Assembly: GCF_900142665.1 (NCBI RefSeq)
Contig: NZ_FRBR01000009.1
Location: forward strand, 62,001 to 126,000
Source of the DNA: Roseovarius pacificus
Lineage (GTDB): Bacteria > Pseudomonadota > Alphaproteobacteria > Rhodobacterales > Rhodobacteraceae
Reading direction: 5' to 3'
Length of the DNA stretch: 64,000 bases
Shown here one piece after another: positions 61,286-64,000 of the stretch (its first letter is position 1; every line of letters starts with the position of its first letter). The notes beneath the pieces were generated by a model. The model made no database searches, had not been told where the DNA came from, and worked only from the letters and a program-made list of their open reading frames with translations. Position numbers and translations under genes: made by a program.

Positions 61286-62778
61286 TCACACGGTCGGGGC
61301 GTAGTTCCATGGCAGGAGTTCGTCGATCCGGGATTGCTTATGTCCGTTGACAATGGCTTGGAGAGTGGCTGTCAGCCATGCGTGGGGATCGATGGCGTTG
61401 AGCTTGCAAGTTTCGATCAGCGACGCCAGCATTGCCCAGTTTTGCGCACCTGCATCGTGACCCGCGAAGAGAGCGTTTTTGCGGTTCAACGCGATGGGGC
61501 GGATAGTGCGTTCGACGGCGTTGCTGTCGATCTCGATGTGGCCGTCATCGAGGAACCGGCAAAGCCCGTCCCAGTATTTGGCGACGTATTTGAGGGCCTC
61601 GCCGAGCGGAGACTTGGCCGAGACGCGGGCGCGATGGGCGGTGAGCCAGGCCTCAAAATCATCGATAATCGGTTTTGAACGTGCTTGCCGGGCAGTCAGC
61701 CGCGCTTCGGGGTTTTGTCCCCGGAGTTCCGTTTCGATCCGGTAGAGCGCGGTGATCTGACGAAGGCCCTCGTCGGCGATGGGCGTGGTGCCGGTCCGGG
61801 CGACCTCGTGCAGCTTGCGCCGGGCATGAGCCCAACAGTAGGCCAGCCGGATATCCTGAGTGGGCCGTTTGAGCAGCCGGTTGTAGCCCGCATAGCCATC
61901 GACCTGCAGGGTGCCGGAGAAGCCTTTCAGGATATCTTCCGCATATTGTCCGGATCGCCCCGGTGCATAGGTAAACGCCACGCCGGGCGGATCTTCCCCG
62001 CCCCAGGGCTGGTCATCGCGGGCGAGTGCCCAGAAGTACCCCGTCTTGGTCTTGCGTCGCCCCGGGTCGAGCACCGGGGCCGTGGTCTCGTCCATGAACA
62101 ACTTGGCTGACCGCTTCAGGTTGGCCAGCAGGGCATCGTAGACCGGCTTGATCTCGAAGGCCGCCCGTCCGACCCAGGCCGCCAATGTCGAACGGTCGAG
62201 ATCGATGCCCTGGCGGCTGTAAATCTGCGCCTGCCTGTAAAGCGGCAGATGATCGGCGTATTTACTGACGATGACATGCGCCACCGCGGCCTCTGTCGGC
62301 ATGCCGCCGGGGCCTGGACGATCCCGCCCTCGCAGGAGCGGCAGGCATACTTCGGACGGCGCGTGACAATTACCCTGAACTGAGCAGGGATGATATCCAG
62401 CCGTTCGCTGGTATCCTCGCCAATGACATGCCGCTCGTGGCCGCAGTCGCAGACCGTGCTTTCCGGTTCGATCACTTCCTCGATGCGCGGCAGGTGTTTC
62501 GGCAGCGATCCCAGGTTGGCCTTGCGCGGCGTCGAGGTTCGTGTCGGTGTGACCAGCGGGTTGGCCTCGCCCTCGGTCTCGACCAGGGCAATCGCGGTCT
62601 CGATATCCTCCAGCGCCAGCTCGAACTGGTCGGGATCGATCTTCTCGGACTTGCGCCCGAACATGGCCTGTTTGAAGGCGGCAACCAGAGCTTCCAGACG
62701 TGCGTTCTGCTCCTGCTGGGCCAGGATGATGGCCTTCAGGGTCTCGATGTCGTCAGGAAGATTGGCCGCCGCGTTCAT
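61286..62778 (-). pseudogene. tnpC: IS66 transposase TnpC, frameshifted
   Basis: Two frames together make a full-length transposase. The N-terminal part (62778 to about 62310) holds the leucine-rich start, FGRKSEKIDPDQFELA, and a zinc-binding segment (CDCGHERH and CRSC). The C-terminal part (62302-61286) holds the DDE residues in FMDETTAPVLDP, VDGYAGYNRLL and ERTIRPIALNRKNALFAGHD. The frame changes near 62305 between APA and MPTEAAVAH, where about two dozen bases usual in this family appear to be missing. The enzyme is probably inactive. Confidence 0.88.
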
Positions 62779-62832
62779 GCCCGGGGTCTATCAAGTTCGG
62801 CCTTCGGTTGCCCGCTTAAACGCCCCAGTGAT

Positions 62833-63186
62833 TCACTCTGCCGCAGTCGGCGGACGTGCCGCCAGAGCCTTCACCTTGCGCCAGTCCAACCCGGCAAACA
62901 GGGCCTCGAACTGGGCGTGATTCAGCGACATGAGCCCATCCCGGATCGCCGGCCAGGTGAAGGCCGTTTCCTCCAGCCGCTTGTATGTCATCACCAGCCC
63001 GGTGCCGTCCCAATACAAGAGCTTCAGCCGGTCAGCCCGCTTGGCGCGGAACACGAACACTGTCCCCGTAAAGGGCTCCTTCCTGAGCTCATTCTTCACC
63101 AGCGCCGCCAGCCCGTCATGGCCTTTGCGGAAGTCCACCGGCTTCGTCGCCACCACGATCCGCACCCGGTTGGACGGGAAGATCAT
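62833..63186 (-). CDS. tnpB: IS66 accessory protein TnpB
   Basis: A 117-residue IS66 Orf2 protein: ATKPVDFRKGHDGLAALVK, GTVFVFRAKRADRLKLLYWD, and GLVMTYKRLEETAF are typical. It is needed for IS66 transposition by an unclear mechanism. Its start overlaps the tnpA stop. Confidence 0.95.
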   Translation of the reverse strand: MIFPSNRVRIVVATKPVDFRKGHDGLAALVKNELRKEPFTGTVFVFRAKRADRLKLLYWDGTGLVMTYKRLEETAFTWPAIRDGLMSLNHAQFEALFAGLDWRKVKALAARPPTAAE

Positions 63187-63578
63187 TCGGCCAATGCCCG
63201 CACAATCTCCGCAATCCGTGCCGCCGGGGTCGCCCCGTTCAGCCGGATCACCACATCACCGCAGACGATCTCAAGCGTTGCGTCCCCGGACCCCTGCGCA
63301 CGGTCGGTTAAACCTTCGACAACCATTGGCGCGAACATGGGCCCGGGATCCGCCTCGGGCTCTGGCAAAGCAGGCAGAACCAGCTTCCCCTCCCGTGCCA
63401 ACCGCCGCCATTCCGAAAGATGATTGGGTCGTATGTCATAGCGCCGGGCAACCTCATTCACCGTCGCCCCCGGCTCTAACGTCTCAGCCACGATCCGCGC
63501 TTTCACATCATCCGGCCACCGCCTCTGACCGCGAGGCCCGACAATCACCTCACTGAGAAACTCCGCTGAGTGCTCCAT
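63183..63578 (-). CDS. tnpA: IS66 accessory protein TnpA
   Basis: Start at ATG 63578 (MEHSAEFLSEVIVGPRGQRR, 131 residues). A helix-turn-helix segment (VNEVARRYDIRPNHLSEWRR) like those of IS3/IS66 OrfA proteins is followed by a C-terminal region ending in PAARIAEIVRALAE. First gene of the element. Confidence 0.93.
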   Translation of the reverse strand: MEHSAEFLSEVIVGPRGQRRWPDDVKARIVAETLEPGATVNEVARRYDIRPNHLSEWRRLAREGKLVLPALPEPEADPGPMFAPMVVEGLTDRAQGSGDATLEIVCGDVVIRLNGATPAARIAEIVRALAE

Positions 63579-63662
63579 GGAGAAAATCCCTGCAAATCTA
63601 CACAACGCGGGGACTCGCAGATCACGCGCTCACAGGGAAGGTGGGGTCAGGGCACCGCTTAC

Positions 63663-63670
63663 AAAACACT
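63663..63670. repeat. IS66 target-site duplication, right copy
   Basis: AAAACACT immediately after the right end, identical to 61262-61269. Confidence 0.92.
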
Positions 63671-63873
63671 GTTTCTTTAACTTTCTGCTTCGTTTTCTCG
63701 AAAATGGCCAATCTGTTGTTCAGAAAGAAGCAAACGGCATCTCGTTTTCTATGAACACACACGGACACAAGATGATCGAATCCAAGAAAACGGCACAATA
63801 ACATTACTGACGCCTTCCCCCGATCTGACCCGGGACGAAACCCGGATATTTGGAACCACACATCGGAGGTGTC

Positions 63874-64000
63874 ATGTACGACTATCTGTTCAACAACCAC
63901 GATCTTGGTGCCGACGCACAGATCGTCCTCGCCGGGGTAAGACACTTGTTCTGCGATCGATACGATGCACTCGTCAACAGCGCCGCGCTACTTGCAGGTA
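63874..64000 (+). CDS. Unknown gene, 5' part (cut by window edge)
   Basis: An open frame from ATG 63874 to the window edge, MYDYLFNNHDLGADAQIVLA and so on (42 codons), with GGAGGT at ribosome-site distance. Not enough is present to name a family. The 211 bp before it hold the promoter region and a CCGGG/CCCGG inverted repeat. Confidence 0.6.
   Translation, partial: MYDYLFNNHDLGADAQIVLAGVRHLFCDRYDALVNSAALLAG

Larger units (their letters stand above)
61270..63662 (-). mobile_element. IS66-family insertion sequence
   Basis: A 2393-bp element. Both ends begin GTAAGCGGTGC reading inward (61270 rightward, 63662 leftward), the IS66 terminal repeat. Inside, transcribed leftward, are tnpA, tnpB and tnpC in the standard order. 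The 8-bp target duplication is perfect, so the insertion is recent, although tnpC has a frameshift. It sits between genes, and removing one duplication copy restores continuous sequence. Confidence 0.93.

Noticed and set aside
1..64000. CRISPR arrays and rRNA genes
   Set aside because: No regularly spaced repeats of 25-40 bp and no rRNA sequence were seen; the only RNA gene found is tRNA-Ser.

Overview
The window looks like a chromosome segment of an alphaproteobacterium of the Rhodobacterales (Roseobacter group). The evidence is high GC, densely packed genes, and gene families and neighbourhoods typical of that order: the proteobacterial/plant-type gshA, a pyrB...pyrC-plsY operon, and a gmaS-mgsABC methylated-amine cluster. 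This is inferred from protein families read by eye; no database search was possible.

Region 1 (1-22.8 kb) is core chromosome. An OmpA-family protein (cut by the window edge) and ubiA lie on the minus strand, followed by rsmE-membrane protein-gshA. A minus-strand operon runs pyrB, two membrane proteins, a pyrC-like pseudo-dihydroorotase and plsY. Opposite it lie an uracil-DNA glycosylase, a phosphoesterase, a LysE-type exporter and moaB. After a DsbD-domain protein, a YqgE protein and a possible glycosyltransferase comes an amine-utilisation region. It holds a XRE-cupin regulator, mgsA-mgsB-mgsC-gmaS (gamma-glutamylmethylamide synthetase and N-methylglutamate synthase), and a seven-gene operon of three small membrane proteins, an APC permease, a universal stress protein and two hypotheticals. 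The N-methylglutamate dehydrogenase genes (mgdABCD) that usually complete the pathway are not here.

Region 2 (22.98-43.88 kb) is an integrative mobilizable element in the 3' end of tRNA-Ser(GCT), bounded by a 14-bp direct repeat of the tRNA end. It carries a P4-type integrase, an AlpA-like protein, a HTH protein, and a ColE1-type mobilization module: mobC plus a relaxase gene with MbeB-like and MbeD-like genes nested in another frame. The largest cargo is a three-gene minus-strand operon with start-stop overlaps: a 1629-residue Type ISP restriction-modification enzyme, a SIR2 protein and a HerA ATPase. A small XRE regulator sits just upstream, next to two overlapping palindromes. HerA ends in DDEIPF, a near copy of the SSB C-terminal tip. 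Other cargo includes small zinc-ribbon membrane proteins, two metallophosphoesterases, a membrane-anchored DUF559 nuclease and a Phd/PemK-like toxin-antitoxin pair.

Region 3 (44.2-64 kb), on the other side of the tRNA, is a second accessory block. It starts with a HTH protein and two tandem tyrosine recombinases. A seven-gene operon follows, in which a Type I restriction system (hsdR, hsdM, hsdS) is interleaved with a DUF5677-like protein, two NucS-like nucleases and a metallo-beta-lactamase-fold protein. An OLD-family ATPase/TOPRIM nuclease comes next. An IS66-family element with a perfect 8-bp target duplication and a frameshifted tnpC follows, then a truncated unknown gene. The tRNA-Ser therefore separates two anti-phage defence clusters. 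The two defence operons (23.1-31.9 kb and 48.7-58.6 kb) are the strongest candidates for undescribed systems.
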